From positions 85,030-149,029 of the forward strand of contig NZ_JAPDPI010000008.1 in assembly GCF_026013615.1 (NCBI RefSeq): a stretch of 64,000 bases of DNA, written 5' to 3'. Positions within the stretch are counted from its first letter, which is position 1; each line of letters opens with the position of its first letter. Positions 53,741-63,500 of the stretch are shown here, in pieces. A program made the position numbers and the translations under genes. Under the pieces are notes generated by a model. It ran no database searches and had not been told where the DNA came from. It was given only the letters and a program-made list of their open reading frames with translations. The stretch comes from Plebeiibacterium marinum. Its GTDB lineage: Bacteria > Bacteroidota > Bacteroidia > Bacteroidales > Marinilabiliaceae.

Positions 53741-55108
53741 TCACCTTACGTAAATAGTTTTGATGTTTATGAATTCGTATAGTCCAAATACCGATAGTTC
53801 CCTTCCGTATCCACTTTCCTTAATGCCGCCAAAAGGCAAACGGGGATCTGAACGGACAAAGTCGTTAACAAAGCAACAGCCGGCTTCCAGCTCTTGTTCG
53901 CCAATTTGTTTCGCTTTTTCAATATCGGAGGTAAAAATGGCACTGCCCAGCCCAAATGTGGTGTCGTTGGCAATACGGATGGCATCCTGCTCATCTGTAG
54001 CCCTGATTAAAGAGGCCACCGGGCCAAAAAGTTCCTGACTATAGGCTGGTTGTTCGGGCTGAATATTGGATAACACCGTGGCAGGGAAATAATAGCCCGG
54101 ACTATCAATTAACTGACCGCCACATAAAAGAGTGGCCCCTTTTGATACCGATTTGTTCACCTGGCTTAATATATCTTCGCGGATATTGCCCCTGGCCATT
54201 GGTCCCAGCTGGTTTTTCTCATCAAAAGGATCGCCAATAGTGGCAGCTTTCATTTTTTCAACAAACAGGTTTTCAAAATCGTTGTAAATACCTGGGGTAA
54301 CAATAAACCTTTTGGCACCGATGCAGCTTTGTCCGGTGTTGATGAGCCTGCCTTTAACGCAGGCATCTACCGCATGATTTAAGTCGGCATCATCAAAAAT
54401 CAGGTAAGGATCACTACCTCCAAGTTCCAGTACGCATTTTTTCAGGTACCTGCCTGCGGTTTCAGCAACAGACTGTCCTGCTTTGGTGCTTCCTGTTAAG
54501 GTTGTAGCCGATACCCGTTTGTTGGCAATCATTCTTTCTACTTTGCGGTTGGAGGCCAAAACGGTGCGGAATACATCGTAAGGGAAATCGGCTTCGTTAA
54601 ATAAATCTTCGATGGCTATAGCGCATCCCGGAACGTTTGATGCATGTTTCAATATTGCTGTATTCCCGGCTAATATGGCGGGTACAGCAAACCTGAATAC
54701 CTGCCAGAAAGGAAAATTCCAGGGCATAACGGCCAAAACAACGCCTAAAGGTTGAAATGAGATATAGGATTCCTGAGCTTCGGTGGTGATGATTCTCTTT
54801 TGCAGGAATGTTTCAATATTGTCGCAATAATAATGGCATACCCATATGCATTTATCTATTTCGGCCCTTGATTCGTTTATGGGTTTGCCCATTTCTATGG
54901 AAATGGTAAATGCCAGGCCTTCTTTTTTAATTTCTAAAAGACGGGCTACCTCTTTGATGCGTTCAATACGATATGTCAGCGTGGTTGTTTTCCACGATTT
55001 AAAAGCAGTTTTTACATTGCGGATAATCTGGTCAATTTCTTCCCATTGGTGTTCAGGGTATTCCCTGATGGTTTCTCCACTGGATGGATTGATACTTTTT
55101 AGCAACAT
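53741..55108 (-). CDS. NAD(P)-dependent aldehyde (succinate-semialdehyde-type) dehydrogenase
   Basis: The 455-residue ALDH-superfamily enzyme has the nucleotide-site VLAVMPWNFPFWQVFRF, catalytic Glu in LELGGSDPYLI and catalytic Cys in NTGQSCIGAKRF, plus ELFGPVASLI. It resembles succinate-semialdehyde dehydrogenases of the short GabD/Sad type, which oxidise succinic semialdehyde to succinate. Substrate choice cannot be proven. It is first gene of the unit with recX and the LPP20-like gene. Confidence 0.92.
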   Translation of the reverse strand: MLLKSINPSSGETIREYPEHQWEEIDQIIRNVKTAFKSWKTTTLTYRIERIKEVARLLEIKKEGLAFTISIEMGKPINESRAEIDKCIWVCHYYCDNIETFLQKRIITTEAQESYISFQPLGVVLAVMPWNFPFWQVFRFAVPAILAGNTAILKHASNVPGCAIAIEDLFNEADFPYDVFRTVLASNRKVERMIANKRVSATTLTGSTKAGQSVAETAGRYLKKCVLELGGSDPYLIFDDADLNHAVDACVKGRLINTGQSCIGAKRFIVTPGIYNDFENLFVEKMKAATIGDPFDEKNQLGPMARGNIREDILSQVNKSVSKGATLLCGGQLIDSPGYYFPATVLSNIQPEQPAYSQELFGPVASLIRATDEQDAIRIANDTTFGLGSAIFTSDIEKAKQIGEQELEAGCCFVNDFVRSDPRLPFGGIKESGYGRELSVFGLYEFINIKTIYVR

Positions 55109-55222
55109 GGTATTTGAGTTTTAGGTATGCCAAATATGATAACTCTTTTGTAAATTATTTATAAAGTTAAGATGAAATATTTGAAATTAATGTGATTGTT
55201 GCCTTATCAATAAATGCAGAGC

Positions 55223-55253
55223 AAAAAAAAGAGACGCACTGCAGTACGTCTCT
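55223..55253 (-). terminator. Intrinsic terminator after the chemoreceptor gene
   Basis: AGAGACGCACTG / CAGTACGTCTCT stem (one mismatch) followed on the minus strand by eight T. Confidence 0.88.
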
Positions 55254-55275
55254 CCTTATTTATTTTTTATTGGTA

Positions 55276-56106
55276 TCATATTTTAAAATACGAAACAATT
55301 TCTTTAAGTTTTTCAGCTCTAACCGACATTTCCTCAGATTGGGCAGCCAATTCCTCACTGGCTGCTGCATTTTGTTGGGTAACGTTGTTGAGCTGTTGCA
55401 AGGCGTCGTTAACCTGTTGGGCGCCGTGGTTCTGTTCCACGCTGGCTTCAACAATTTCTTTTACCAGATCGGTGGCCTTTTCAATATCTGGTAGGATCTT
55501 TACCATTTTATCGCCTGCTACTTCCGACATCTGGAGCCCGTTTTTTACACCTGCGCCAATCTGTTCTGCTGCTTCCTTGCTTCTTTCTGCCAGTTTTCTG
55601 ACTTCTTTGGCAACAACGGCAAATCCTCTTCCCTGTTCTCCGGAGTTAGCCGCTTCAACAGCTGCGTTTAATGCAAGTATGTTGGTTTGTGCCGCAATTT
55701 CGCTTATTACAGCCGTTTTTTCTACAATAATTTTATTGGCCTCTACGGTTTCTTTTGTGTTTACCGATAACTGGCTGATCCCGTCTTGTGCAATTATTGA
55801 GATTTCTTCGGTTTTTTTAGAGTTTTGCGTGTTGCTCGAAATATTAGCTGCTATCTCTTCCATGGTTGATGATATTTCCTCCACGGATGAGGCCTGTTCG
55901 GATGAGTTTTGGCTAAGGAGGTTCGACGACTGGCTCACCTGTTTGCTGGCGCTTAGCATATGGTCGGCTCCATGAACTACCTCTGTGATGATATGTTTTA
56001 GCTTATCAGCCATGGTGTTAAATCCCTTTACCATTTGCCCGATCTCATCGTTCTGCTCCATTTCAATTTTCAAAGTCAGGTCTCCGTTTGCTAAATGGTT
56101 CACCAT
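55276..56106 (-). CDS. Methyl-accepting chemotaxis protein, C-terminal part (HAMP and signalling domain)
   Basis: This frame is open up to the T8 tract near 56146; the first ATG in it is at 56106. Before that ATG it already reads HAMP sequence ([14 protein letters not shown]), so it is not a free-standing gene but the missing half of the preceding frame. It encodes the HAMP remainder and a long coiled-coil MCP domain with the hairpin tip [18 protein letters not shown] (about 260 residues), ending KEIVSYFKI. The tip binds CheA/CheW. Joined length with the N-terminal part would be about 634 residues. Confidence 0.85.
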   Translation of the reverse strand: MVNHLANGDLTLKIEMEQNDEIGQMVKGFNTMADKLKHIITEVVHGADHMLSASKQVSQSSNLLSQNSSEQASSVEEISSTMEEIAANISSNTQNSKKTEEISIIAQDGISQLSVNTKETVEANKIIVEKTAVISEIAAQTNILALNAAVEAANSGEQGRGFAVVAKEVRKLAERSKEAAEQIGAGVKNGLQMSEVAGDKMVKILPDIEKATDLVKEIVEASVEQNHGAQQVNDALQQLNNVTQQNAAASEELAAQSEEMSVRAEKLKEIVSYFKI

Positions 56107-57178
56107 ATCCGATGCTTGTTCTATCGGTTTGGTAAAGCCTTTCCCAAAAAAAATACGAAACCAAAATCAGCAATACTATAATTACTGCAATAATAACCAG
56201 CAACTCGTTTCGTAATTCCTTTGAAGCTTTAACGGCTTCCCATACATCCATTTCGGTTAGAATAGCCCAGTCAAGTCCACCAATATCAATAAAATCGTAT
56301 GAACTTATTACAGCAATCCCGCGATAATCGTCAACCACTTCAAGTCCTGTTTTTTTATCCAGTGCTTTTTTTGTAGTTATACCATTAACAGTGGTGTTAA
56401 GGATGGCATCGTCCATAAAGCGCGAATCGGAACGCATCAGCAAGTCCTGCCCAACCAGGTAAGCCTCTCCGGATTCGCCCATGCCAACCCTGTTGGTCAT
56501 GATGTCGTTAATCATTTTATCGGGAACCTGAACGGCCAAAATCCCCTTCATTTGTTGGTTCTTATCCCAAATAGGACAGGTTACAAACTGAGCCGGCTCG
56601 TTGTTGCTGGGCGAATAGCGCAGTAAGTCTGAAACGCAAATATCCTTAGTTTTAATGGTTTTTTTCCACAAATGGGTAAAATGGGAATCCTTTAAAAAGC
56701 CATTAGGCAAACTTTCGCCCAGGTCACTTTCTTTGGCAACGGTAAACATGATATGTCCCTGGTCCAAACTTATCAGGAAAATATCATAGTAGCCTTTAGT
56801 CCTGATAAAGGAGTTGAACGAATCAAAATGGTCGTTATAAATATCCTGGTATTGTTTGCTTGATATATTAAATGATCCATTTTGTATGGCATCTTTGGTC
56901 TGGCCATACTCGGTTAGCCTGTTCAACAGGTAATTTGTTTCGTATGAGGCAGAAAAGCCTTTCAGGTCGTTGAAAATGTTTGTATAAAACTGGTTTAGCG
57001 CTTTCTTTTTTAAAATTGAGAGGGCTTTTATTTTATCGATGTTTTCGTTTTCTAAAGCGGTGCTTGAGCTGTAAATGGATAAAAGTCCCACGCTCAATGC
57101 TACCAATAAACCAATAGTCTGCGAAAAGATTAATAGTTTTGATAAGATCTTTAGATCTTTGAATTTTACAAATTTCAT
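56063..57178 (-). CDS. Methyl-accepting chemotaxis protein, N-terminal part (dCache sensor)
   Basis: It has a transmembrane helix near 14-37, a large periplasmic dCache-like sensor (about 40-320, with [20 protein letters not shown] typical of the membrane-distal module) and a second membrane helix ([19 protein letters not shown]). Reading then continues out of frame for about 27 residues to a stop at 56063. Removing one T from the eight-T tract at 56146-56153 joins it perfectly to the HAMP and signalling domain. Annotate as a frameshifted or slippage-dependent chemoreceptor. Ligand unknown. Confidence 0.85.
   Translation of the reverse strand: MKFVKFKDLKILSKLLIFSQTIGLLVALSVGLLSIYSSSTALENENIDKIKALSILKKKALNQFYTNIFNDLKGFSASYETNYLLNRLTEYGQTKDAIQNGSFNISSKQYQDIYNDHFDSFNSFIRTKGYYDIFLISLDQGHIMFTVAKESDLGESLPNGFLKDSHFTHLWKKTIKTKDICVSDLLRYSPSNNEPAQFVTCPIWDKNQQMKGILAVQVPDKMINDIMTNRVGMGESGEAYLVGQDLLMRSDSRFMDDAILNTTVNGITTKKALDKKTGLEVVDDYRGIAVISSYDFIDIGGLDWAILTEMDVWEAVKASKELRNELLVIIAVIIVLLILVSYFFWERLYQTDRTSIGYGEPFSKRRPDFEN
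56146..56153 (-). other. T8 frameshift/slippage tract in the chemoreceptor gene
   Basis: Eight T on the coding strand, between the second membrane helix (TAT-TTT-TTT) and HAMP (GGG-AAA-GGC). The two halves differ by a +1 shift, so a transcript or genome with seven T would be in frame. It may be a sequencing error, a mutation, phase variation or RNA polymerase slippage. Confidence 0.85.
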
Positions 57179-57599
57179 TTTTGTGTGTATTTATTTTGTC
57201 AATCCTTCACCCCCTTGTTAATTCCTGTTTGTGTATGGAAATACACCATCAGGTTTTTTATTTGCGGAATTAAACTTTTGAGGTAAAACAAATTGGCATT
57301 TTAGATGCTTAAATTGAGGTGATACAGGTGGGTATAGTACCTGTAAAAGCCATGGAGCATCTTTTAATGAGCTATCAACTATCTTAAAAAGGTAATGCTA
57401 TTAAAAAGAAAACCTTAAACACAGAAAGCGCCAAGCCCTATACGTTACTAAAACAATTCCTTATTTACCAGCATTCTTTACGCTGCAGGATTTAAATGGT
57501 TACGTTAATAAATATTAATAAATGAAAAAATATAATCAATACCCCCTTTAAATAGGGTGTACATGTGTAAATTTAGAGGTAAAAAATACAAGCGTGTAT
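57179..57599. other. Intergenic region, little recognised
   Basis: Upstream region of the chemoreceptor. It has a 7-bp inverted repeat TACAGGT / ACCTGTA (57323-57345) and a weak CCCTTT...AGGG hairpin near 57543. No gene was seen. Confidence 0.45.
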
Positions 57600-58544
57600 T
57601 TATTGATGAGGGGTGTTGTGTAAAAATGTGTTTTCATCTTGCTTAACAACAATTCTGGTTTTAGGAAGGCTCTCGGGATAGTTTTTCTGAATGAATTCAA
57701 TCATCTTTTCCCTGATATATACCCGGAGGTCCCATGCTGTTGGTGAATTTTTGGCACTTACCAAAATGCGGGTTTCCATATAATTCTGTTTTGAATCAGT
57801 AACCTGAACCACGTTCACTTTCTTGTCCCACAGGTCGCAACCCTCCAGCAGGCGGGTTAGTTCTTTTCTTAATTCATCAACAGGAATGGTATAGTCGGTA
57901 TATAAAAATACCGTACCAATAATATCAGCAGTAGTGCGGGTCCAGTTTTGAAAGGGATTCTCAAGAAAATAGTTCGAGGGCAAAACCAACCGGCGCTTAT
58001 CCCATAGGCGTACCACTACATAAGTCAGGTTGATCTCTTCAATCCATCCCCACTCATTTTCCACCACAACGGCATCGTCTAGCCTAAACGGCTGTGTAAT
58101 GGCAATTTGAACCCCGGCCAAAATGGCGCCTACAATTTTTTGTGCCGACAAGCCCAATACAATACCGGCCACACCGGCAGAGGCAAAAATACCGATGCCT
58201 ATTTCCTTGATGCTGTCAATTGACAACATGATTAATCCGATAGCCGACAGTATAATAATGAATACCACTACTTTTTCCAGCAGGTTGATTTGGGTATGCA
58301 GCTTCCTCGACCTTAGGTTGTCTTCACTGTTGATGTCAAATCTTTTCAATAACCGGTTTTTTAAAATACTTACCACCTCAATTGAAATCCACGAAAGCGT
58401 AGCTATAGCCAGCATGTGGCTTATTGTAGAAGCGTGGGATTTTTCTAAAAAGTCAACACTATTGATAAAACCCCAAATGTATTTGTCGAGCATTAAAAAT
58501 GTAAAAATTAAAATCCCTAATGATACCCGGGTTATTTTTTTCAT
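57600..58544 (-). CDS. MscS-family mechanosensitive ion channel
   Basis: The protein is about 314 residues from ATG at 58544; the longer frame to 58607 begins with GTG and is unlikely. Four hydrophobic helices precede the pore-lining and beta-domain block GIFASAGVAGIVLGLSAQKI, DDAVVVENEWGWIEEINLTY and LPSNYFLENPFQNWTR, typical of YbdG/YnaI-type small channels. It opens under membrane tension during hypo-osmotic shock. The repeat-rich segment at 58624-58909 lies just upstream. Confidence 0.92.
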   Translation of the reverse strand: MKKITRVSLGILIFTFLMLDKYIWGFINSVDFLEKSHASTISHMLAIATLSWISIEVVSILKNRLLKRFDINSEDNLRSRKLHTQINLLEKVVVFIIILSAIGLIMLSIDSIKEIGIGIFASAGVAGIVLGLSAQKIVGAILAGVQIAITQPFRLDDAVVVENEWGWIEEINLTYVVVRLWDKRRLVLPSNYFLENPFQNWTRTTADIIGTVFLYTDYTIPVDELRKELTRLLEGCDLWDKKVNVVQVTDSKQNYMETRILVSAKNSPTAWDLRVYIREKMIEFIQKNYPESLPKTRIVVKQDENTFLHNTPHQ

Positions 58545-58623
58545 AGTAAGTGTGTTTTTATTTATCAACAAATCCCTGCTAATATATAACGTAAATATAT
58601 ACAACACAAAGCAATCGTGTTAA

Positions 58624-58645
58624 TAGTTGGTAACAAGTGATGGTA
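58624..58645 (+). repeat. 22-bp direct repeat, copy 1
   Basis: Identical to 58888-58909 over 22 bp (core GTTGGTAACAAGTGATGG). The two copies bracket a 242-bp segment containing a palindrome-rich block. Confidence 0.85.
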
Positions 58646-58678
58646 AGAAAACTGCTGAAATTTTTGTTAGCCCACCCA

Positions 58679-58778
58679 CACCCCTCGGTCCCCTAAAGGG
58701 GAAGTAGCTTCCGCACAGAGCGTTGGAGTTTTCCCCTTTAGAGCTTGTCCCGATCAAACGGGAGGAATCAAAGGGGTG
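58679..58778. repeat. Palindrome-rich intergenic element
   Basis: Nested inverted repeats: outer CACCCCT / AGGGGTG (58679-58685, 58772-58778), inner CTAAAGGGGAA / TTCCCCTTTAG (58693-58703, 58731-58741) and TCCCG-ATCAAA-CGGGA (58748-58763). It looks like a repeated miniature element, but family membership needs a genome search. Confidence 0.6.
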
Positions 58779-58887
58779 AGCGTAGGAATCATGAGTTATG
58801 TTGTTGATACTAAATTAGTATATCATAACTGAAAGGGGAAAATATAAGATAGAGACAAAAGGCCCTTAGGTTTTTAGAAGAGGGTTT

Positions 58888-58909
58888 TAGTTGGTAACAA
58901 GTGATGGTA
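58888..58909 (+). repeat. 22-bp direct repeat, copy 2
   Basis: Exact duplicate of 58624-58645. Bases beyond either end differ, so the repeat edges are sharp. Confidence 0.85.
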
Positions 58910-58942
58910 TTTATTATGCCATGAGTTTCGGCCCCGTAATAA

Positions 58943-58976
58943 AATAAAAACCGCCGAAGGAATCCTCCGGCGGTTT
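58943..58976 (-). terminator. Intrinsic terminator of the 231-residue unknown gene
   Basis: AAACCGCCGAAGGA / TCCTCCGGCGGTTT (14 positions, one mismatch) followed by T5-A-T4 on the minus strand, about 60 bp past the stop. Confidence 0.9.
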
Positions 58977-59035
58977 AAGTACACACATTATTAAAATAAA
59001 ACTGGTATTTCTTGCCCAATACAGGGCAAGCGGAA

Positions 59036-59731
59036 TTACGAAACCACTAAATCATCATGGCTATTGGTTGATGATTTGGGTTTAGGCATTTGGTAAACAG
59101 CCAATTTTGCCGGGTTGTCGGCAAAAATTATGTTGGCAATTTCGCTCACGGGTCTTATCAATGCATATAAGGCATTTAGTTTTTCAACCCTCTCTTGTGT
59201 TATCAATCCGCGTTCTTTAATAAAGCGCTGCTGATTTACGTTGCAGTTTTTCAGATCTTCTCCCAGCTTTTGGCCTGTGCTCAGCAGCCCTTCGTTGCAG
59301 CCCGCCTCCACCAGCTGTTTTTGGTGTTTAGCCACCACCCCGGCAATGTCATTCATAAAAATGATCATCTTGGGTACGTTCATCCGAACCTTGGCTATGT
59401 CGTTTAGGCCAAACTGGTTTTGTACTGCAGTATTGCCCTTAAATGCCTTGCGCACAAAAAAGCTCACTGTTTTGTAGTAACTGTTGCAGGCTGCAAGCGC
59501 ATTGTTTACGGCCTGGGTGTGTTCAGTCATTTCATCAATTACCACCTGGTCAGTCCTGATGTTTTTTACTTCGGCTATTGCATCTGTAATTTTAACAGGG
59601 TACTGGTCGTTTATGGTATTGTCGAATACATTAAAATTGGTTACGTCATTGGGCATGGTAGCTGCCAATACTTCTCCGTAGCTTAGGAGCGAAGCGTCTG
59701 AGAAATTAAAATCTCTATCGTTTTTTGACAT
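59036..59731 (-). CDS. Unknown cytoplasmic, mainly helical protein
   Basis: The 231-residue protein has no signal peptide or membrane segment. It reads as amphipathic helices (EVKNIRTDQVVIDEMTEHTQ, KLGEDLKNCNVNQQRFIKER) with a short polar C-terminal tail (PKSSTNSHDDLVVS). No family is recognised. It has a strong terminator and sits alone, with the 21-bp repeat array beginning 135 bp upstream of its start. Confidence 0.75.
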   Translation of the reverse strand: MSKNDRDFNFSDASLLSYGEVLAATMPNDVTNFNVFDNTINDQYPVKITDAIAEVKNIRTDQVVIDEMTEHTQAVNNALAACNSYYKTVSFFVRKAFKGNTAVQNQFGLNDIAKVRMNVPKMIIFMNDIAGVVAKHQKQLVEAGCNEGLLSTGQKLGEDLKNCNVNQQRFIKERGLITQERVEKLNALYALIRPVSEIANIIFADNPAKLAVYQMPKPKSSTNSHDDLVVS

Positions 59732-59865
59732 TGTTTAAAATTAGTTAATGATTTGAAGTGCGTACTATGGTTTATTATTGTTGTTTTATGTATTATTACC
59801 ATCGTAATGGCGCTGATTTTATTTAGCTTATCCTTTATGAATCTTAGTCGCCGTGCAAATACTTG

Positions 59866-60108
59866 AGCGGACAATCATTGAGCTGTAGCGGATGTTTTTG
59901 TTACTGTAGTTGACGTTCATTGCGTTTAAGCGGGGTGTTTTGTAACCGTAGCGGAAGATTATTCATCCTGGCGGATGCTAATGGTGTTTAAGCGGGGTGT
60001 TTTCGTTGTTGAAAAACTTCCGCTTAACCTAAAACATCCTCCGCTTAGATCTGTAAAATGCCCGCTTAACTTTGCAAAGCCTCCGCTTAAACCTGTAAAG
60101 CCTCCGCT
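59866..60108. repeat. Two-armed array of 21-bp repeats with central orientation switch
   Basis: Seven AGCGG-type units start at 59866, 59887, 59908, 59929, 59950, 59970 and 59991 on the plus strand (the 59908 unit begins AGTTG, the 59970 unit GGCGG). Five inverted units (CCGCT) lie at 60020, 60041, 60062, 60083 and 60104. Every spacing is 21 bp except one of 20. A consensus is about AGCGGAnGnTTTTnnAnnTT plus one base. The arms meet in an imperfect palindrome (59990-60025). Purpose unknown. Confidence 0.85.
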
Positions 60109-60330
60109 ATTCATTGCCTGTTAAGGGATTCTGAAAATTATGGGTGTTTTTTATGTGGAGTGGTACATATTAATATCGGGTTTGATGGTTTGGGTACAAG
60201 AAACGATTTCTGAAGGCAAGATTTGGTTGGTATTCATGTTTATATGCTTAAAGTTGATTTGATAAATAATTGCTTTCATACTAATGGATCATTTTTGGTT
60301 ATTAGTCAAATGGTATTTGTCTGTTAAAAA

Positions 60331-60361
60331 CCGTTTTTGAATAATAAATGGTCAAAAACGG
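60331..60361. repeat. Perfect 10-bp inverted repeat
   Basis: CCGTTTTTGA and TCAAAAACGG are separated by 11 bases. It could be an operator or a weak terminator; no gene ends nearby. Confidence 0.5.
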
Positions 60362-60513
60362 AGAACGAATATATAAATAAAATATTAAGAATCAAATTTA
60401 TGAGGAAGAACCAGGGCAATATTTTTTTAGCAATAATAAACCCTTAACCAAACTGAATAATTTGCGTATAAACTTATCGGGTTGTAACTTGTTTTAAATA
60501 TAGTGTATCAGAA

Positions 60514-63500
60514 ATGAGAAGGCGCTTTGTATATTTTTTTATGGTATTTGGGTTTTTATTGCACTCAAATGTTGCCTTTGCCCAGTATTTTGGACAAAAC
60601 AAGCCCTCGTACAAGCAGTTTGATTTTGAGCAGTTAAAAACACCCCACTTCGAAATTTACCATTATTGCAAATCGGATAGCCTGATAAAAAGTATTGCCC
60701 AAAAGAGTGAGCAATGGTACCGTTTCCACCAGCAGGTTTTGCTGGATACCTTTAAGGTCAGGAATCCGCTTTTATTATACTCAAGTCATGCCGATTTTCA
60801 ACAAACCAACGCCATCCATGGCTATATTGGGATTGGCACAGGCGGAGTTACCGAAGGGTTCAAGAAACGGATCGTTATGCCGTTGGGTTTTTCCGAACAT
60901 CAAACCAATCATGTTTTGGGTCACGAAATGGTTCATGCCTTTCAATACGACCTGTTGCAAAGGAACTCTTCTTTGGGACTGGCCTCCATTCAGAATATCC
61001 CGCTTTGGATGATTGAAGGGATGGCTGAGTATTTATCGGTAGGAAATACAGATGGGCATACCGTCTTATGGATGCGCGATGCTTTAATCCATAATAAGTT
61101 TCCTTCGCTAAAAACCATGACAGTAGATTACAGGTATTCGCCATATCGTTATGGTCAGGCCTTTTGGAGTTATATCGCCAATACTTACGGGGAGCAGTAT
61201 GTTTCGCATCTTTTTACAGAAACGGCCTACCAGGGAATTGAAAATGCCATTTCAGATGTGCTGTTTATTTCCATGGATTCATTGTCGCATGTATGGAAAG
61301 AATCCATGGAGCAACATCTTTTGCGAAATGTAAATGATTCTACTTTTTCGGTACATGGTGAGCGGATTTTGTCGAGGCGTAACAGCGGGCGTTATAATCT
61401 GGCTCCATCCGTAAGTCCCGACGGTGAAAAGCTGATTTTTTTATCGGAACGCGATCTTTTTAGCCTGGATTTGTTTTTGGCAGATGCCAAAACAGGTGAA
61501 GTGCTCAAAAAAATATATACATCAACCAATAGCGACCAGATTGATGATATTAATTATATGGAAACCTCTGGCACCTGGGCCCCTGACAGCAAACATTTTG
61601 CCTATGTGGCCTATATTAAAGGGAAAAGTGCACTGGTAGTCTTTGATGTGGAAAAAGCTAAGCTGGTTTCCGAAATTGATATTCCTCAGGTCGATGCCTT
61701 TAGTTATCCTGCCTGGTCGCCAAATGGTGATTATATTGTCTTTACAGGATTGAAAGAAGGTATTTCTGATCTGTATTTGTTTGAAGTAGAAACAAAGGAG
61801 GTTAGGAATATTACCAGGGATCATTATTGCAATTTGCAGGCTTCGTGGGATAAAGAAGGCGATGTAATCTATTATATCACAGATGCCCCTTCTCCAACGC
61901 AGGAACGTGTTGTTTCCACACAATATAATATTGCAAAAATTGATTTGGCATCTTTAACTAAGGATGTTATACCTACTTTTGACGGCGCCCAAAATATGAA
62001 TCCGGTCGTAAGCGCCGATGGTTCAAAAGTTTTTTTTCTTTCAGATAGGGACGGAACGCGAAATCTATATTTTATTGACGAAAAAAGGAGTGGCTTGAAA
62101 CAAGTTACTTTTTATCCCACCGGAATAACAGGGATAACTGCCATGGCCCCTGCGCTGAATATTTCAAAAAACTATCTTTATTACAATATGTTGTGGGAAG
62201 GAGAGTTCTCCATTTTAAGAGCCCATGTTAGCCAAATTCAAAAAACAGCTGTTGAGGTAAGCGATAAAAAGGTTGATTTTTATGCTTCGCGTTTGATGCC
62301 TTATTCAAGTTTCCCATCCATGGTAGATCAAAACCTAGTTCATACCGATTTTGTACCTGTTGTTGAAAAGGATAGTTTTTACACAGAACCAGTTAAAGCC
62401 AAGTTTAAGCTCGATTATATTGGTAATACCTCCATGGGGGTTATGACAGGCCGGTATGGAGCCGGTATGGCCGGTAGTGTGGAAGCGCGTTTTAGTGACA
62501 TACTTGGTGACCATATGTTATATACCGGCGTTAGTATAAATGGCGAGATATACGATTTTGGCGGGCAAGTGGCTTATGTCAACCAAAAACGGCCTCTTAA
62601 GCTAGGTGTGAGCTTGTCGCACATACCTTATCAAACCGGATATTTTAATGTGGAAGAAGATGGCGAATCAGGAGAAGGTAATCTGGCATATTATTTTAGA
62701 AGAACATTTATTGATAAGCTTTCACTGTTTAGTTACTATCCCATTAATAAATCGCACCGGATAGAGTTTGGTATTTCGGGTGCAAATTACAGTTACAGGA
62801 CCGAGAAAGTTGAAAATTACAGCTACTATTATTCCCTGTCTAACCAAAAGAGTAAACTGATTGAATCTCCGGATCCTTTTGCTGTGGGTATTTTCGATTT
62901 GGCTTATGTGATAGATAATGCACGCTTTGGACTGGCTTCGCCCATTGAAGGAAAAAGAATCAGGTTTGCCTATGAAAGATATATTCATGGAGTAAACATG
63001 AATACCTTTTTGTTTGATTTTAGAAAGTACTTTAGGTTTAAACCCTATACCCTTGCTTACAGGATGTATCATTACGGGCGGTATGGAAGCGGAAGTGATG
63101 ATACCAGGCTTTTTGATGTTTTTATTGGGTATCCATGGTACGTAAGGGGCTATGAATCCGGAAATTTTTATGGCGATGAACAGGATGGGCAGATATCAAC
63201 CAATCAGCTTTGGGGATCCAAAGCGGTTGTTAGTAACCTGGAATGGCGAATCCCCTTTTCCGGGCCCAGAGATTATGCCTGGATCAGATCACAGCTTTTC
63301 TTTTCAGAATTGGCCGTGTTTTACGATGCCGGGTTAACCTGGGATTCGAATTCATCGCCTGAGTTCAGTTTTACTACCCGCTCCCAAAATAAGCGTATTC
63401 CGGTTATGAGTACAGGAATGGCTTTGCGATTTAATTTGTTGGGTGCCATTATTATTGAACCCTATTACGCTTTCCCTATTCATCAGGGCAAGATTCATGA

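Larger units (their letters stand above)
59732..60513. other. Long gene-poor region holding a 21-bp repeat array
   Basis: No convincing gene occurs in about 780 bp. It contains the two-armed 21-bp repeat array (59866-60108) and a perfect 10-bp inverted repeat (60331-60361). No TAnnTTTG element was recognised for either flanking gene. Confidence 0.6.

Noticed and set aside
59866..60108. CRISPR array interpretation of the 21-bp repeats
   Set aside because: The repeats are contiguous without unique spacers, the core is only about 5-7 bp, the orientation flips and no cas genes are present.
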